Below are positions 32,701 to 40,639 of a DNA stretch of 64,000 nucleotides, piece by piece. Origin of the DNA: Oegoconia quadripuncta (taxonomy: Eukaryota; Arthropoda; Insecta; Lepidoptera; Autostichidae); assembly GCA_949316235.1 (NCBI GenBank), contig OX438741.1, positions 10,344,124 to 10,408,123 on the forward strand, in the 5' to 3' direction. Both the position numbers and the translations under genes were made by a program. The notes beneath the pieces were generated by a model. That model was not told the DNA's origin and searched no databases. It was given only the letters and a program-made list of their open reading frames with translations. The stretch's first letter is position 1. Every line of letters begins with the position of its first letter.

Positions 32701-35224
32701 AAGCAACGTTTGGCTTGGATGTGTGGTGTGGCACTTTCATACTAGTGTTTTCGTACTTTGAGGGTAAAGCTGTAATGCAATGTCGCCATTTTTATCATTT
32801 TCGAGACTTATCTTTTACGAAATAGATACATAAAGTCGAAAGTAAAAAGTTCGATCCCCAACTGGGTACATGTTTAAGTACTCGGTTTGGTTGGTGGTAA
32901 GCCAGCTACCACCATCTTATCTAAATCTGCCGCCAAGCAGCAATGTTAATAGCATTGCTGGATAAGACAGCCAATCCCCCAAATAAGATGGGGTTTCCGG
33001 GTCAGTACGTTACCACCTTCGGCCTTATCACATCAGGTGTGATTGAGGTTAAGTGCTAACCCGTTGCGCATAAAAAAAAAGGTCCGTCTTTCAGAACGTT
33101 GCTCAAGCAGAGATAGTTGCCACTTGCCGCTTGGACATAGTTAGAAGTTTCTAATAACTAATCTTATGTAAATCTGCCGCCAAGCAGCAATGTTAATAGC
33201 ATTGCTGTGTTCCGGTTGTCAGAGATAAGATAGCCAGTCCTCCAAATGTGTTGGGGTTTCCGGGTCAGTACGCTCCCGCCTTCGGTCTCATCTTCACTTA
33301 ACATAGGTGTGATTGAGGTCAAGTACCAACCCGTTGTGCATAAAAAAAACGCCTGTATCCCATAGGGGAAAGCAAAGACCACAGACTTCCACTTGCTCCG
33401 ATCCTGACACACCTCTTTTGCTTCATTCACTCTCATAAGCTTGTTGTAGCAGGATTCGAACCCGCGACCTTTTGGTATAGCAGCAGAGTTTCTTACCACT
33501 ACAACAAACAGGTTGTACAACAATACAATACAAATACTCTTTATTGCGCAAAATAATTTACAATAATTTTTGATCATAAGTGATGATTGAATGAGGTATT
33601 TACCAATCTCGCTAATAATTTTTATGCGATGGTGAACCTTCTCGCTCTTACAGGTTAAGTGAGCAGTTGGGGTATACCAGCTCGACCTGATGATTTTCGA
33701 TTTGTCATATTTCTCGATAATCACACCGACCTTCTCTACACTTTTTTCATACAAAGCCAAACTGTATCTACTCATACTTGTGCAAAAACTATACAATCGT
33801 TTAAATACTTATGTAAGGCTATTCTGCCTTTTATCACGATTCCAAAAAAACTACTGAACCATTTGCGTCGAAATTACAATGGTAACAACTTTCATTTACA
33901 AAAAAAACCACGTGGATCAACCGCTAAATCTCGTAGATATTGGGGGTGTATACATAAAAAAGCCGAACACGTCTTTGTCGTCAGAATTACAGAAAAATTT
34001 CATGGAAAGTCAAGGACAGAGAAGCAAAGTTTTTAAACCTATAAAATATAATAATAATAAATGTCTTTGCACACACACACACACAGCGCCATCAAGGTCC
34101 ACAGTAAGCATCTAGGCTTGTGTTATGGATACTAGATGGTTGATAAACTACACAAATACATTTTTTTTTGTAAATAAATACATGTATAAATGAAAAACAT
34201 CCATAACTCGAGAACACATGTCTGTATTCATCATACAAACATAATGTCCCTAGCGGGACTCAAACCCGCCACTACTCCAAACAGGTCGTCAAATATACTC
34301 ACAATCAAAGAGAATGTGGTAATCAGCGTCATCACTTTCCTCCCATACTTGTCTGTGAGGTGGCCCATCGGCGCACCGAAGATGATAGCGCTAATGTAAG
34401 TGACTGAAGTCATCCAGGATATGTCAGTGCTGTCGTAAGGCACAGGCGAGGGGCCCTGCTCTGATTGGAGGATGGACAGCATGGGAGACAGCCAGCCTTG
34501 CACCATGCCGAAACTGAGGAGCGGTATTGTTACTGTAAAGGAATAATTACATCTTATTAAAACACTTTATGGGATACACAAAAAAAACAATTACAACGAT
34601 ACTTAGCTATTAATAAATAGATATTCAAAAGGCGAGCTTATCCCTAAAAGAGATATCTTCCATCAAACCCGACATAGGACAATAACAATAGTGAATGGGA
34701 ATATAGAGTGCATACAAATAAAAAGTAAATAATAATAAGTACCTAAATAAGTCTAATTTTTTATTTGTAAATGTGTGTTTCATATATTTCTTATTTTTTA
34801 ATTTGTAAATGTGTACTATTTCGTTTTTGTAAATATGTACAAAATTCTTTGTGTACTTATGGTATAAATTACTTTCCTTCTTTCTCTTGTAAATACATAA
34901 GCCAAAAAATATATAAATGAATATAAAAAATAAACAATGGTTATTGACAATTTTTTTAGGTAGAGTCAAACTGATCAGTTTTCTATATATTCTAGACACG
35001 TGGCGATGTGTGATACATGTGACTCGCAATCACACTAATCTTTAACGATCTGTGAATATAAGATACATGAAATAAAATAACTTACTAATAAAACAAACTA
35101 AAATACTAATGATTTTTTGCACATGGATAGAGTACCTGTCAGTGCTGGAATAAAAATGTTTACTAACAAATTGGTTGCTTGCTTTAGAGATAGTATAGGT
35201 ATTTAGTAATAAAACATAGACCAT
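20512..35224 (-). CDS. Facilitated trehalose/sugar transporter (Tret1-like, MFS), 8 coding exons
   Basis: Joined exons 35224-35086, 34532-34303, 25600-25431, 24651-24498, 22935-22803, 22286-22057, 21747-21553 and 20766-20512 give 1506 nt, 501 residues plus TAA. Every intron is GT-AG and every phase matches. The protein is a 12-TM major facilitator expected in the plasma membrane, moving trehalose or a hexose down its gradient. Family motifs: ISW at 84-86, DKYGRK at 107-112 after TM2, RAIAG at 142-146 in TM4, E162...R169G before TM5, PETPEFL at 218-224, QQFDG at 295-299 in TM7, GRK after TM8, LRG at 418-420, PETRQK at 473-478 at the C-terminus. Length is typical. Odd points: TM7 usually reads QQLSG and here has Asp at 298, and the PETRGK glycine is Gln477. 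The start at 35224 is the first ATG of the exon; upstream non-coding exons are not identified. The real substrate is inferred only; trehalose versus glucose cannot be decided from sequence. Confidence 0.93.
21553..21747 (-). CDS. Transporter exon 7 (residues 353-417)
   Basis: Bounded by tttcag and gtttgt, phase 0 at both ends. It encodes TM9 and TM10, with the conserved turn into the ITDLF segment that corresponds to the family's GEIFP region. The downstream intron (21552-20767) shows no recognised repeat. Confidence 0.92.
22057..22286 (-). CDS. Transporter exon 6 (residues 276-352)
   Basis: Enters in phase 1 after tttcag and leaves in phase 0 at a gtaaaa donor. It encodes the start of the second bundle (TM7-TM8), including QQFDG at 295-299 and the GRK motif after TM8. 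The intron to exon 7 is 309 bp. Confidence 0.92.
22500..22760. repeat. Interspersed repeat in intron 5
   Basis: Shares tagcgctaa, cggtttggttttactttgg-like, gttccgttcgaacg and gttgtaaaatagc segments with 44.87-45.05 and 45.59-45.67 kb. Confidence 0.5.
22803..22935 (-). CDS. Transporter exon 5 (central cytoplasmic loop, residues 232-276)
   Basis: Acceptor ttttag, donor gtaagt, phase 0 in and phase 1 out. It begins EARTVLAWLRG, the conserved start of the large loop between TM6 and TM7, and continues as a charged Lys/Glu-rich stretch. Confidence 0.92.
23440..23600 (+). repeat. LINE 3' end with (TTGA)n tail, in intron 4
   Basis: ggaagagatcgctgttagcg followed by gataaggccgcc, ending gcaataaagagtatttg and TTGA repeats. 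It lies opposite to the gene's strand. Confidence 0.75.
23756..23900 (+). repeat. SINE-C fragment, in intron 4
   Basis: Body from actgccgccaagcagcaatg to catcttcacttaacatcagg. Confidence 0.75.
23940..24032. repeat. CACCCTGTATA-type MITE end
   Basis: ttccttggggaaagttg...gtggagtcaccagtaaa...tttcaccctgtata. Confidence 0.7.
24158..24446 (-). repeat. SINE-C, sense to the transporter, near exon 4 donor
   Basis: Complement of SINE-C. The tRNA head is internally deleted: gggatcgaat jumps directly to tgagccacggagg. Its 5' end lies about 50 bp from the exon 4 splice donor. Confidence 0.83.
24498..24651 (-). CDS. Transporter exon 4 (TM5-TM6, residues 180-231)
   Basis: Acceptor cttcag, donor gtgagt, phase 2 in and 0 out. 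It encodes TM5-TM6 and ends with the PETPEFL signature and KQGKVD. A minus-strand SINE-C copy begins about 50 bp into the downstream intron. Confidence 0.92.
25125..25254 (+). repeat. SINE-B, 3'-truncated
   Basis: Complete tRNA-like head (tgtttggtgtagtggttag...cgcgggttcgaatcccgc), cut after ggatgtttttcattcaa. Confidence 0.83.
25254..25327. repeat. CACCCTGTATA-type MITE end
   Basis: gtaatcaggaatggagtcac...aaatttcaccctgtata directly abuts the truncated SINE-B. Confidence 0.7.
25431..25600 (-). CDS. Transporter exon 3 (TM3-TM4, residues 124-180)
   Basis: Acceptor cctcag, donor gtaagt, phase 0 in and 2 out. It encodes TM3 and TM4 with RAIAGI, then KEISDVDLRGALGS, the conserved E-x6-R-G loop of sugar porters. 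Confidence 0.93.
26142..26265 (+). repeat. LINE 3' end with (TTGA)n tail, in intron 2
   Basis: ggaagagatcgctgttagcg followed by gataaggccgcc, then caataaagcgtatttg and TTGA repeats. Confidence 0.72.
26473..26876. mobile_element. Full-length MITE, TIR tatacagggtgaatttgaat
   Basis: The ends are inverted repeats for about 40 bp (tacagggtgaatttgaatta and its complement) with TA at each flank. The interior holds smaller inverted units (gaaaattgttgg / ccaacaattttc). No coding capacity. TA duplication suggests a Tc1/mariner-type origin (inference). Confidence 0.8.
26916..27135 (+). repeat. GC-rich LINE-like 3' end with A-run
   Basis: Abrupt GC-rich stretch with ttttagtgggtattcc, gggagtcccacataac and a terminal A-run. 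It has the same layout as the 3' end of the element at 54142-55515 (ttttagtcggtaggcc...ggagtccgacataat). Confidence 0.6.
27225..27430. repeat. Interspersed repeat (gattttcatta..cgtcaaacacata)
   Basis: Shares ccgattttcattaaacacgg, aacgccgtcaaacacata and cgtcg..gttaaaaa with 36560, 40800, 58470 and 63760. The class is not recognised. Confidence 0.45.
27765..27995 (+). repeat. LINE 3' end with TCTA tail
   Basis: Parallel to 6715-6958: cacactgagctatgatcc, gtagcacacacatac, acaaataaacgatttatc, then TCTA units. Confidence 0.65.
28370..28620 (+). repeat. 5S-rRNA-derived retroposon
   Basis: 28405-28470 matches 5S rRNA around the internal promoter: cgaagttaagcaatgtt and gtcagtaattgcatgggcga. The downstream part (gtacgttaaaccgtcggttc, ccaagtcggtggcctac) is not 5S. 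It is too diverged for a real 5S gene. Confidence 0.7.
28631..29310 (-). mobile_element. LINE-G 3' fragment with RT C-terminus, interrupted by SINE-A
   Basis: The T-run at 28631 is the reverse of the poly-A tail. The minus strand encodes a typical Jockey-like RT ending (RTAKVWNSLPASVF, then NLGIFKSRVNRHLLG). A SINE-A sits at 28970-29216; the copy at 45100 shows the uninterrupted order. A 32-bp inverted duplication creates a hairpin at 28732-28797. Confidence 0.8.
28970..29216 (+). repeat. SINE-A, full length
   Basis: Head gattggtgtagtggatagtg, B-box gcgggttcgaatcccgc, body gtgtgatgaatatgaac, tail of TTTATTA units. Confidence 0.9.
29340..29535 (+). repeat. RTE-type LINE 3' end
   Basis: A degenerate coding end (agctgatataggagattgga...cgccggccccaa) followed by a gatgatgatga tail, matching the end of the minus-strand RTE fragment at 57.0 kb. 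Confidence 0.6.
29928..30045 (+). repeat. SINE-A, 3'-truncated
   Basis: Head ggttggtgtagtggatagtg to ttattcccgagt, then unrelated sequence. Confidence 0.83.
30600..30735 (+). repeat. SINE-C fragment with inverted duplication
   Basis: ctgccgccaaacagcaatg is followed by its own inverted copy, giving perfect 25-bp arms at 30613-30637 and 30644-30668. A second 10-bp hairpin follows at 30667-30690. Confidence 0.85.
30735..30945 (-). repeat. SINE-B, reverse orientation
   Basis: aggcttgtgttctggatgcc, catccataactcgggtac, gggtttcgaacctgcgacc and the head complement. Confidence 0.82.
31175..31830 (-). mobile_element. LINE-H 3' fragment interrupted by SINE-B
   Basis: acgtaagatacatgatat then, after the SINE, gttgaatgtctatttaaatc and the RT C-terminal region up to ttaactttagttag. 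The unoccupied site for the P-type MITE (single gtctaagc) is at 31494-31501. Confidence 0.75.
31200..31424 (+). repeat. SINE-B
   Basis: tgtttggtgtagtggttag...cgcgggttcgaatcccgc, 3' end gatggcattatatttatt. Confidence 0.85.
31830..31940 (+). pseudogene. Decayed RT C-terminal fragment
   Basis: Split frames resemble the GHIARR...GxRSVGRPPTRW ending of endonuclease-RT LINEs (ggcacatagctagaagaag, gtaggacgttcacccacaa). Several frameshifts. Confidence 0.45.
32092..32238 (+). repeat. SINE-A, 3'-truncated
   Basis: gattggtgtagtggatagtg to gtttatataaatatttatgg. Confidence 0.83.
32655..32750 (+). repeat. 5S-like retroposon fragment
   Basis: gtggcccattggcattcgct, aagttaagcaacgtttggc and ttggatg follow the order of the 28370 copy and of 5S rRNA, more diverged. 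Confidence 0.5.
32845..33082 (+). repeat. SINE-C
   Basis: ttcgatccccaactgggtac, gctaccaccatctta, ctgccgccaagcagcaatg, ending in an A-run; internally deleted. Confidence 0.8.
33165..33345 (+). repeat. SINE-C, 5'-truncated
   Basis: Starts at taaatctgccgccaagcagc and ends at the A-run after cgttgtgcat. Confidence 0.8.
33350..33445 (-). pseudogene. RT-associated C-terminal fragment
   Basis: The minus frame reads KLMRVNEAKEVCQDRSKWKS then VVFAFPYGIQA. It matches the plus-strand fragment at 38.7 kb (EVYQDRSKWKSVVSAYP). Confidence 0.55.
33446..33515 (-). repeat. SINE-B head only, reverse orientation
   Basis: ggattcgaacccgcgacc then the A-box complement ttaccactacaacaaac. Confidence 0.75.
33535..33800 (-). 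other. Unrecognised ORF end, probably a LINE 3' fragment
   Basis: The minus frame includes YEKSVEKVGVIIEKYDKSK and SSWYTPTAHLTC. I do not recognise the family. Downstream, on the minus strand, it ends in aataaagagtatttgtattg, the layout of a retrotransposon 3' UTR like that at 62.7 kb. Confidence 0.35.
34045..34286 (-). repeat. SINE-B, sense to the transporter, 17 bp from exon 2 donor
   Basis: Complement reads gtttggagtagtggcgggtt...gtatgatgaatacagacatg, so the tRNA-like head faces exon 2. The family's 'agaaactctgactgct' segment of the head is deleted. Confidence 0.83.
34303..34532 (-). CDS. Transporter exon 2 (TM1-TM2, residues 47-123)
   Basis: Acceptor tttacag, donor gtgagt, phase 1 in and 0 out. 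It encodes most of TM1 with the GWLSP motif, the first external loop with TDISW, TM2 and DKYGRK. A SINE-B starts only about 17 bp beyond the donor, in the sense direction of the gene. Confidence 0.92.
34540..35085. other. Intron 1 of the transporter
   Basis: 553-bp intron with an AT-rich body. 34740-34860 (tttgtaaatgtgtgtttcat) is a repeat related to 10430-10510. No other feature. Confidence 0.5.
35086..35224 (-). CDS. Transporter exon 1 (N-terminus, residues 1-47)
   Basis: ATG at 35224-35222, donor gtaagt after 139 nt, phase 1, which joins in frame to exon 2 to complete TM1. The cytoplasmic segment includes KHFYSSTDRYS then VQKII. The assignment rests on phase fit, the strong donor and a related copy at 38.4 kb; a transcript would confirm the start. 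Confidence 0.8.
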
Positions 35225-35734
35225 TAGATTAAAATTACTACTTTGAATTTCATCTCGTCAGAGAATATACTTAAAACTCCTGTAACTATTTTCAAATAAA
35301 ATCGATCAATAACTTCTTTATATTCATGAAAAATTTCATCGAGGGCAAATATAAATAAATTATTTTTAGAACATATTAAGTAGCTATTGATTCATTTAAA
35401 AAAAAATTGTTTTTGGAGATCTCAGCATCTTCAACAACGCAATGAAGTTCATAGTGGTATCTTTAATTTAATATTGTATGTGTTTTATAAATAAACACCT
35501 ATATTTTACCTAAAGAAAGCTTACCCCCCGCACTTACAGTCATTATGTGAATAGGGGGTCTGGTTTCTCTGCAGCTGACTGTACGTTTATTAGATTACGA
35601 GACTGTTTAATCGATTTCCATGACTAAGAACCTAAAGTTAATTTAAATGTAAAAATAATTAAAATTTGGAAAACACTTGAAAGACTACAATATCATCGAA
35701 ATTCACCATATATATAATATAAATACAAATATCC

Positions 35735-36330
35735 TTGGACATGCACACAATGGCATCTAGTTCCACTTTAAGCAACTACAGGCTTGTGTTGTGGATACCA
35801 GATGGGCAATTCTCGTAATATCTCGTATTACAATTACAGTCAAAATTCAGTTCGGATCCAATCTCGATCTCCTAAATGTCAAATACGACATTAAATATAA
35901 AGATTGGTAATGTAATTATATCGAAATGTGATCGAAAGTTGAACAAAGCTCTCACTATTAATTGTTCAGTATTGCTCAGCTGAAGTGATATAAGTAGTTT
36001 TTTGACAAATGTGAAAGAGAATAAATAGAAGGAAGCAAGCGCATATTTGACGAAATGTAAATTTTTTTAATCTCGAACTTGATGTTAAAAGCTTTGTTCA
36101 ACTTACGATCACATTTCGTTATAATCACATTACAAAGCTTTTAGCTTTGTTCAACTTACGATCACATTTCGTTATAATCACATTACAAACCTTTATATTG
36201 CAGTACGAGAATGACGTATTTGACATTTGGAGACCGAGACTAGACCGGAACTGAATTTTGACTGTAATTGTAATAAGAGATATTACGAGAATTGCCCTTC
36301 AGATGGTTAATACATATTTTTTTTTAATGA
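35735..36330 (-). repeat. SINE-B (reverse) split by a foldback element
   Basis: tctagttccactttaagcaac...gtggataccagat, interrupted, then cagatggttaatac. The SINE is recognisable on both sides of 35806-36297. Confidence 0.75.
35806..36297. mobile_element. Long-TIR foldback element
   Basis: gggcaattctcgtaatatct at the left and its complement at the right pair for over 80 bp with few mismatches. Inner segments also pair (tttgttcaactt.cgatcaca). The right half contains a tandem duplication of about 48 bp near 36090-36186. Confidence 0.85.
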
Positions 36331-36984
36331 AAAGTTTATTCGTGCAAGAAACAGGTCAAAAAAGATGTATATAGGTATGTTCTCTGGATCCGGCTTCTTC
36401 AAGCTCATATACTACATACTATAACTACATATAAAAAATAAGTTAATCCTTAGATATCTAAAACAAAGGGCATTTAGATGCGCTACTAATAATTAACGGT
36501 GCTCAAATGTTGCTTATGAAAATGAAGAATTCCGGGGATGAATAATTTAAATTCGGCTTAAATCGATTTTCATCATCCATTTTATCACGCATTACTGAGA
36601 TACATCCGCACAAGGTTGGACATACACACGCAACGCCGTCAAACACATAACATCCGTCGTTTTTCGTCGGGTGTTAAAAATGGGAATGCAATAAGAACTC
36701 TGGTAATACTCGGGTATCTAATTTTAGTAGCAGACGAACCTGTTAAAGCGCTCTGGTAGGTTTTAAATCGAGATGGCCCTAAACAAGGCCGCACTGGTCT
36801 GGCTCCTAGACGCGTTGTGGTGAACTAACGTTATAGGTCATTCTATTTTATTGCCTGGATTTTCATGATTTGACTGCATTGAAGAATAGATTAACAGTCT
36901 TAGGTACTTAGTGGTGCAAAAAGCTCGAGTATAGGCTAAAAGTATTTTTTGTAAACGTTACATTTTTTAACTTTCAATAGATTT

Positions 36985-37160
36985 AAAGATATTACACAGA
37001 AACTTATTAAGAAAGCATATTATAAAATATCAGACTATTTATAACCGTGAACATAACCAGCTCGTTCGCATACCAGGCATTTCACCTTTTCGTCTTCTCA
37101 GGGGAAATTGTATTTTGAACAATAGCCCAGGGAAAGTACGGTAAAAAATTAGCTTAGCTA
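36985..37160 (+). pseudogene. LINE RT C-terminal fragment
   Basis: cagaaacttattaagaaagc...atcagactatttataaccg parallels the end of the RT ORF at 50640-50700, then cttctcaggggaaattg. A relic with a stop in place of the DDNHPW ending. Confidence 0.65.
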
Positions 37161-37924
37161 GACATAATTCAGAACCGACTTATATAATTGCTATCTTATA
37201 GAGGTATATTAGAGATGTAATTTTGAATAATTAAGCCTAAAAAAATCGAGCTCTTAGTCTAGATTTTTTTAGAAAACCCTATTTTTAATTTGTGTCTTAA
37301 TAACAATAAATACTAACTGATATTTAATTAGGTTAGACTTTTGTTAAACACAGTTAACTTATTGATGGATAAAAAACTAAGCATGTTAGAGTTAGACATG
37401 TATGTATTTTAGCTGAAAATGTCGTCGAGCTGCATTGCTTAAGAAATAAAAATGAGAACTAATATTTTGTAACGATAATTTCCCTAAATGTTTTGAATTT
37501 AAAGAAATACCCATCAATTGAGCATTTTTATTTTAAAGAAACATATTTTTCAACTGTAGATTATTTAGTTACTTACTTAGTACTTGCGTTTCTTACAAAT
37601 GCTTAATTTTTAGCAATTGTTACTACATTTACAACACTTTATTAAATGTTTCAAGAAAATCGCAGTTATTCGTTTTTCCGAGGTCAAACCATATTTTTCC
37701 TAGGCTACAAGCGTGGCTTAAAAATATATAATTGACTATTTTAAGTGTACTCTGCGTACCTATAAAATAAAGCATTTTTGACTTTGACTTAATATTAAAA
37801 GTACATACTGGACATTCACGAATCTCCTTAGAGAAGAACGAGTAAGAAAGTCGAAGGCGACTTTTAAGTACGTTTTGGGTTGCAGTTTGTGATTCAACCA
37901 AACAAGGAACAATAATAACATAAC
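37161..37924. other. Non-genic; one LINE tail
   Basis: 37725-37795 matches the 3' end at 50910-50960 (gtgtactctgcgtacctata, gcatttttgactttgact). The rest is unassigned AT-rich sequence. Confidence 0.4.
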
Positions 37925-38130
37925 GGCGCTACCTTTATCCCAAATGGGGTGGTCAGAGATTACCCAAACATTAATGTGCGGCTGGTCCAAACTTTAGCGT
38001 TTAATGATTGAAACAACGTTTAAACATGTTTAAACACGATGTTTTTTTGTGGAAGAGCCCTTAAGCCGCCTTTTCGACACCCACGGTAAGAGATGGGTTG
38101 GTTCTCTTCTTTTTACGTGCCATACAGGCT
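37925..38130 (+). repeat. Interspersed family F
   Basis: tatcccaaatggggtggtca, cacccacggtaagagatggg and gttggttctcttc recur at 2365, 22972, 23595, 46050 (reverse) and 63505. The class is not established. Confidence 0.5.
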
Positions 38131-38427
38131 ATTATATCCAAAGCATCTCGCGTGTCCACGATTCATTATGAAATTATAATTCAATTAACCGCTTAGTTGT
38201 ATTTATCTTATTATTCAGTTCATTCATAGTATTTACTAGAAATTGGTCTCTTTTGTGCCAATTATGTGGCAGTGAACGACATTGAATGTGGGGCCTAATT
38301 AGGCTCTGTCAGTTTATAAATACAGTGGAGCCACGTGATTTGATTCTCGTGATGTTTCATGAACGGGTGCTGTATACTGTACATTGAGGATAGATAAACT
38401 TTTAACTTCCTACAATCTTAAAGGCCG

Positions 38428-38593
38428 CGATTTTTTGCACAGGGGTAGAGTACCTGTCAGTGATAGAATAAAAATGTTTTCTGACATATTCGGTAGCTTG
38501 CTTTACAGTAGCATAACTTGAAAGAAAAAAGACCAACGAAAGAGATATAGTACGATGCGAATGTGGATGGTAGCGTGGATAGGAGAATACCAC
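38428..38593 (-). pseudogene. Second copy of transporter exon 1 (relic or alternative first exon)
   Basis: The open frame includes KHFYSITDRYS and VQKI, and 16 of 25 residues match exon 1 of the transporter in the aligned core. DNA similarity covers roughly 38428-38536. The base aligned with the real ATG is TTG, although the frame is open to an ATG at 38593. After VQKI the sequence diverges; the nearest GT (ATT|GTAGGA) is in phase 0, whereas exon 2 needs phase 1. No further paralogous exons were found between here and 35.2 kb. A decayed tandem duplicate is the likeliest reading; an alternative exon is less likely. Confidence 0.6.
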
Positions 38594-38770
38594 GGCGAAC
38601 GTACCATGTTCAAATCAGAGACGTCTTAAAGAAAGGCCAAGTCAAAAGTACCCTAAACCGACGAGCATGTATGAACAATCTTATGATAATGAATGACACG
38701 AAAGAGGTGTATCAGGATCGTAGCAAGTGGAAGTCTGTGGTCTCTGCTTACCCCTACGGGAAACAAGCGT
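38575..38770 (+). pseudogene. RT-associated C-terminal fragment
   Basis: The frame reads RRTYHVQIRDVLKKGQVKST, then RRACM and EVYQDRSKWKSVVSAYPYGK, a recurrent ending of a non-LTR element polyprotein. It abuts the duplicated transporter exon. Confidence 0.6.
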
Positions 38771-39109
38771 GGCCTTATGTATGCATGAGCACAACTCTTG
38801 CTAATTTTATCAAGTTCAAATTATGTGGTGTACAGTATGTTTATTGCAGTATCATAAATATAAAGTACATGCTTACGAATAAAACTAGATCTTATAATAA
38901 ATATATGTGTCGCCCCAAATATTAACTTATATTACTTGAAGGCCTCATCAGATCTTCCAATAAACCATCCTTTTTTTCTTCAATTACTAAGTTGTATGTG
39001 TAATAAGTATATTCTCATGTGTATAATAAATTGCTAAATAAATAAGTAAATAATAAAATAGTCAAAAATGGATCACAGAAGGCGATCGCAGGACTTAGCA
39101 GGTACACAA

Positions 39110-39112
<3 letters not shown>

Positions 39113-39169
<57 letters not shown>
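39113..39169. repeat. (CA)n microsatellite
   Basis: About 28 uninterrupted CA units. Confidence 0.97.
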
Positions 39170-39685
39170 CCACACCTAACTATTGCTTTTCAACATTAAT
39201 ATAAGATACGGAAGAGCGGGACCACCTGACACAGGTGACACATTAATACTTGCTAGTTTATCTGTTTTGTAAAAATTTTTGTTGTTGGTAAAAAAAAATA
39301 TTATTATTATCCTTTATTATTTGAAATGAAATGAAATGAAATGAAATCACTTTATTTGCATTGATTTTTGGTGGCGTGGGTGGTAAATATATTACAAAAT
39401 TCCCGCAAAAACCTGCCTATACGAGACGTGCAAATATTTAAGGCTTAAATTACAAATTTACAATTTCAACTATTTTACGTAGCTCAGTGAATTCTAAATT
39501 GTCCCAGTCATAATTAATAATTTATTTATTTATTAATTAATTAATAATTTTCTAAAATAGTTATCACGGTGCGTGGTGCGTTCTGGGAATCGACGCCTTC
39601 GTGGGCATAAACGGTCTTCTAATTGTAAATAAACTGCTGTCCGTGTCTTCTTTCTCACAAAGGCTTTAGTCAGGCGGGCGGACTC

Positions 39686-39762
39686 TCCTATCTGAAGCAG
39701 CGAACTGGATACGATGCTTTCCTATCTGAAGCATCGTAACCAGTTCGCTGCTTCAGATAGGA
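39686..39762. repeat. Hairpin with 33-bp arms
   Basis: Arms 39686-39718 and 39730-39762 are complementary with one mismatch. The 11-nt loop ttcctatctga repeats the start of the arm in direct orientation. Confidence 0.92.
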
Positions 39763-39785
39763 AAGCTCGTATAACTATTATAATA

Positions 39786-40005
39786 AAATTAGCTTTCCGC
39801 CCGCGGCTTCCCCCTCGTGGAAAGACTTTATCGCGGAAATTAGTTTATACCGCGGGGACTACTCACTTTATCGGGATAAAAAATTTCCTATAAAATTCCT
39901 AAATTTCGTCTAAATCCGTTCATCCGTTTCGTCGTGATGGAGCAACAAACAAACAAACAAGTAAACATCCAACCTTTCACATTTATAATATTAATCAGAT
40001 TAGAT
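39786..40005 (+). repeat. Ubiquitous interspersed repeat (cgcccgcggcttcc)
   Basis: attagctttccgcccgcgg...gactactcactttatcggg...gtcgtgatggagcaac, ending aacaaacaaacaag and cacatttataatatt. Confidence 0.65.
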
Positions 40006-40076
40006 GAAGCAGTAGGATGTAACCTTCTCTGGACTCTCTCTGGTGACTTGAGGTCATTATCACCAGATTTCGATCG

Positions 40077-40390
40077 CCTCCGTGGCTCAATGTAAACAAC
40101 ATACGGTTCACAAATCGGCGGTCGCGGGATCGATCCCCAGCGGGGTACATGTTTGTTTAGTACTCGGTTTGGTTGATGGTAGGGCATTTTAAATGTCCGT
40201 CTGGCGATCTACCACTATCTTATCTAAGTCTGCTACCAAACAGCAATGTTAATATCATCGTTGTGTTCCGGTTAGCAGAGATATAAGGTAGCCAGTCCCC
40301 CAAATACGATGGGTTTCCAGGTCAGTACTCTTCCACCGGCCTCATCTTCACCTAACCTCAAGTGTGATTGAGGTGAAGTGCTAAATGAAA
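40077..40390 (+). repeat. SINE-C, full length
   Basis: Head ctccgtggctcaatgtaaac, B-box gggatcgatccccagc, body through catcttcacctaacctcaag. Confidence 0.86.
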
Positions 40391-40639
40391 AAGAATTCCA
40401 GAGTCATACCGTATAGTATGAATATACGGTATGTCAACGTGCAATTGTTTTCATTACAAAAACAACTGCATACCTCGAGGTATCATAATCTCTAATTAAA
40501 CAGAACGCTATTATTTTTCTCATAAATGCTGTGGCGATAAATGACCGATAAAAAAGGGGCCTAAATATATGATATCTACACTATTGTACAGGAGAAAGTA
40601 TAAGTTATTCATATTCAGACGACGGACCAGATATAATCA

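Noticed and set aside
33164..33796. 210-codon minus-strand frame as a single gene
   Set aside because: The frame crosses SINE-C, an RT tail fragment, a SINE-B head and another repeat; only 33535-33800 looks protein-like and it is probably a LINE end.
33659..34036. 125-codon plus-strand frame
   Set aside because: Antisense to the more protein-like minus frame and running into SINE-B; no motif.
34625..35029. 134-codon minus frame inside intron 1
   Set aside because: Lys/Tyr/Ile-rich translation of AT-rich intron sequence; phase-perfect exons 1 and 2 flank it.
39113..39169. Possible CRISPR-like or regulatory array
   Set aside because: A plain (CA)n microsatellite without spacers.
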